Shown piece by piece: positions 20,201-20,397 of a stretch of DNA of 20,397 bases. Every line of letters starts with the position of its first letter. Within the stretch, counting starts at the first letter, position 1. The notes beneath the pieces were generated by a model that had not been told where the DNA came from, ran no database searches, and worked only from the letters and a program-made list of their open reading frames with translations. The position numbers and the translations under genes are program-made. Origin of the DNA: Eimeria necatrix (taxonomy: Eukaryota; Apicomplexa; Conoidasida; Eucoccidiorida; Eimeriidae); NCBI RefSeq assembly GCF_000499385.1, contig NW_013654535.1, positions 1 to 20,397 of the forward strand, given 5' to 3'.

Positions 20201-20397
20201 ACAAGTGTGCGACCTCAAGCATATGACAAGAGCTCAAGGGGTACGTCTCGCAGCAACGTTCCCAATGGCGAACTGGGAAGTGCAAAGCGCACTTCCTGAA
20301 GAAGGCAGAAGAGCCGCAGCTGGCAGTGTTGGCATGCAGCTTACGCCGAAACAACACACGACTGCTCAACACGCACATCAAGACTGCTTTTCCTGCT
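20199..20397 (+). repeat. 199-bp direct repeat, copy 2, cut by right window edge
   Basis: Second copy of 17979-18177, same orientation, 194 of 199 bases identical, running to the last base of the window. The true length of the repeat is therefore unknown. High identity implies recent duplication or homogenisation. Whether the 2,220-bp spacing reflects a tandem duplication, two insertions of a dispersed element, or the two terminal repeats of one element would be settled by the sequence beyond the edge. Confidence 0.95.

Noticed and set aside
1..20397. tRNA, rRNA, telomere repeats, organelle-derived fragments, CRISPR arrays, IS elements
   Set aside because: I looked for T-arm/B-box patterns, telomere-like tandem hexamers or heptamers, regularly spaced short repeats and transposase motifs on both strands and saw none that held up. 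A covariance-model and translated database search would be needed to exclude diverged cases.

Overview
This 20.4 kb window looks like nuclear, gene-poor DNA from a eukaryote. Sampled lines average in the mid-40s percent G+C, CpG is not visibly depleted, stop codons are dense in all six frames, and there are no operons or ribosome-binding sites. The longest ATG-type reading frame is 154 codons, which is about what chance gives in this much DNA. I recognise no conserved protein, rRNA or tRNA, and no CRISPR array, IS element or transposase gene. The motif GCATGC is about three times commoner than expected. The longer form TGCATGC is a known binding motif of apicomplexan AP2 factors and is common in coccidian intergenic DNA. 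A coccidian or related protist with large non-coding regions (Sarcocystis-like) is therefore possible, but the assignment is weak and other eukaryotes fit.

What the sequence does show is repeat structure. (1) Bases 1-540 form a compact repeat cluster: 1.4 copies of a 279-bp tandem repeat whose length is a whole number of codons (93), then a 29-bp-arm hairpin that begins exactly where the repeat stops, then two copies of a 29-bp tandem repeat. (2) A diverged direct repeat of about 230 bp lies at 4011-4236 and 6551-6785. (3) A foldback element of 182 bp at 14735-14916 has 55-bp inverted arms (51/55 matching) and ends exactly at TA on both sides, as a Tc1/mariner-type MITE would. (4) A 199-bp direct repeat (194/199 identical) lies at 17979-18177 and 20199-20397, exactly 2,220 bp apart, and runs off the right edge. 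Both window edges thus fall inside repeats, as expected for a contig broken at repeats.

The blocks between these elements (541-4010, 4237-6550, 6786-9394, 9434-14734, 14917-17978, 18178-20178) hold only scattered short hairpins, palindromes and isolated chance-length reading frames. They may be intergenic or may be long introns; sequence alone does not decide. No set of cooperating genes is visible. The candidates for something unusual are the two strong hairpin elements, the codon-multiple repeat at the left edge and the GCATGC enrichment.
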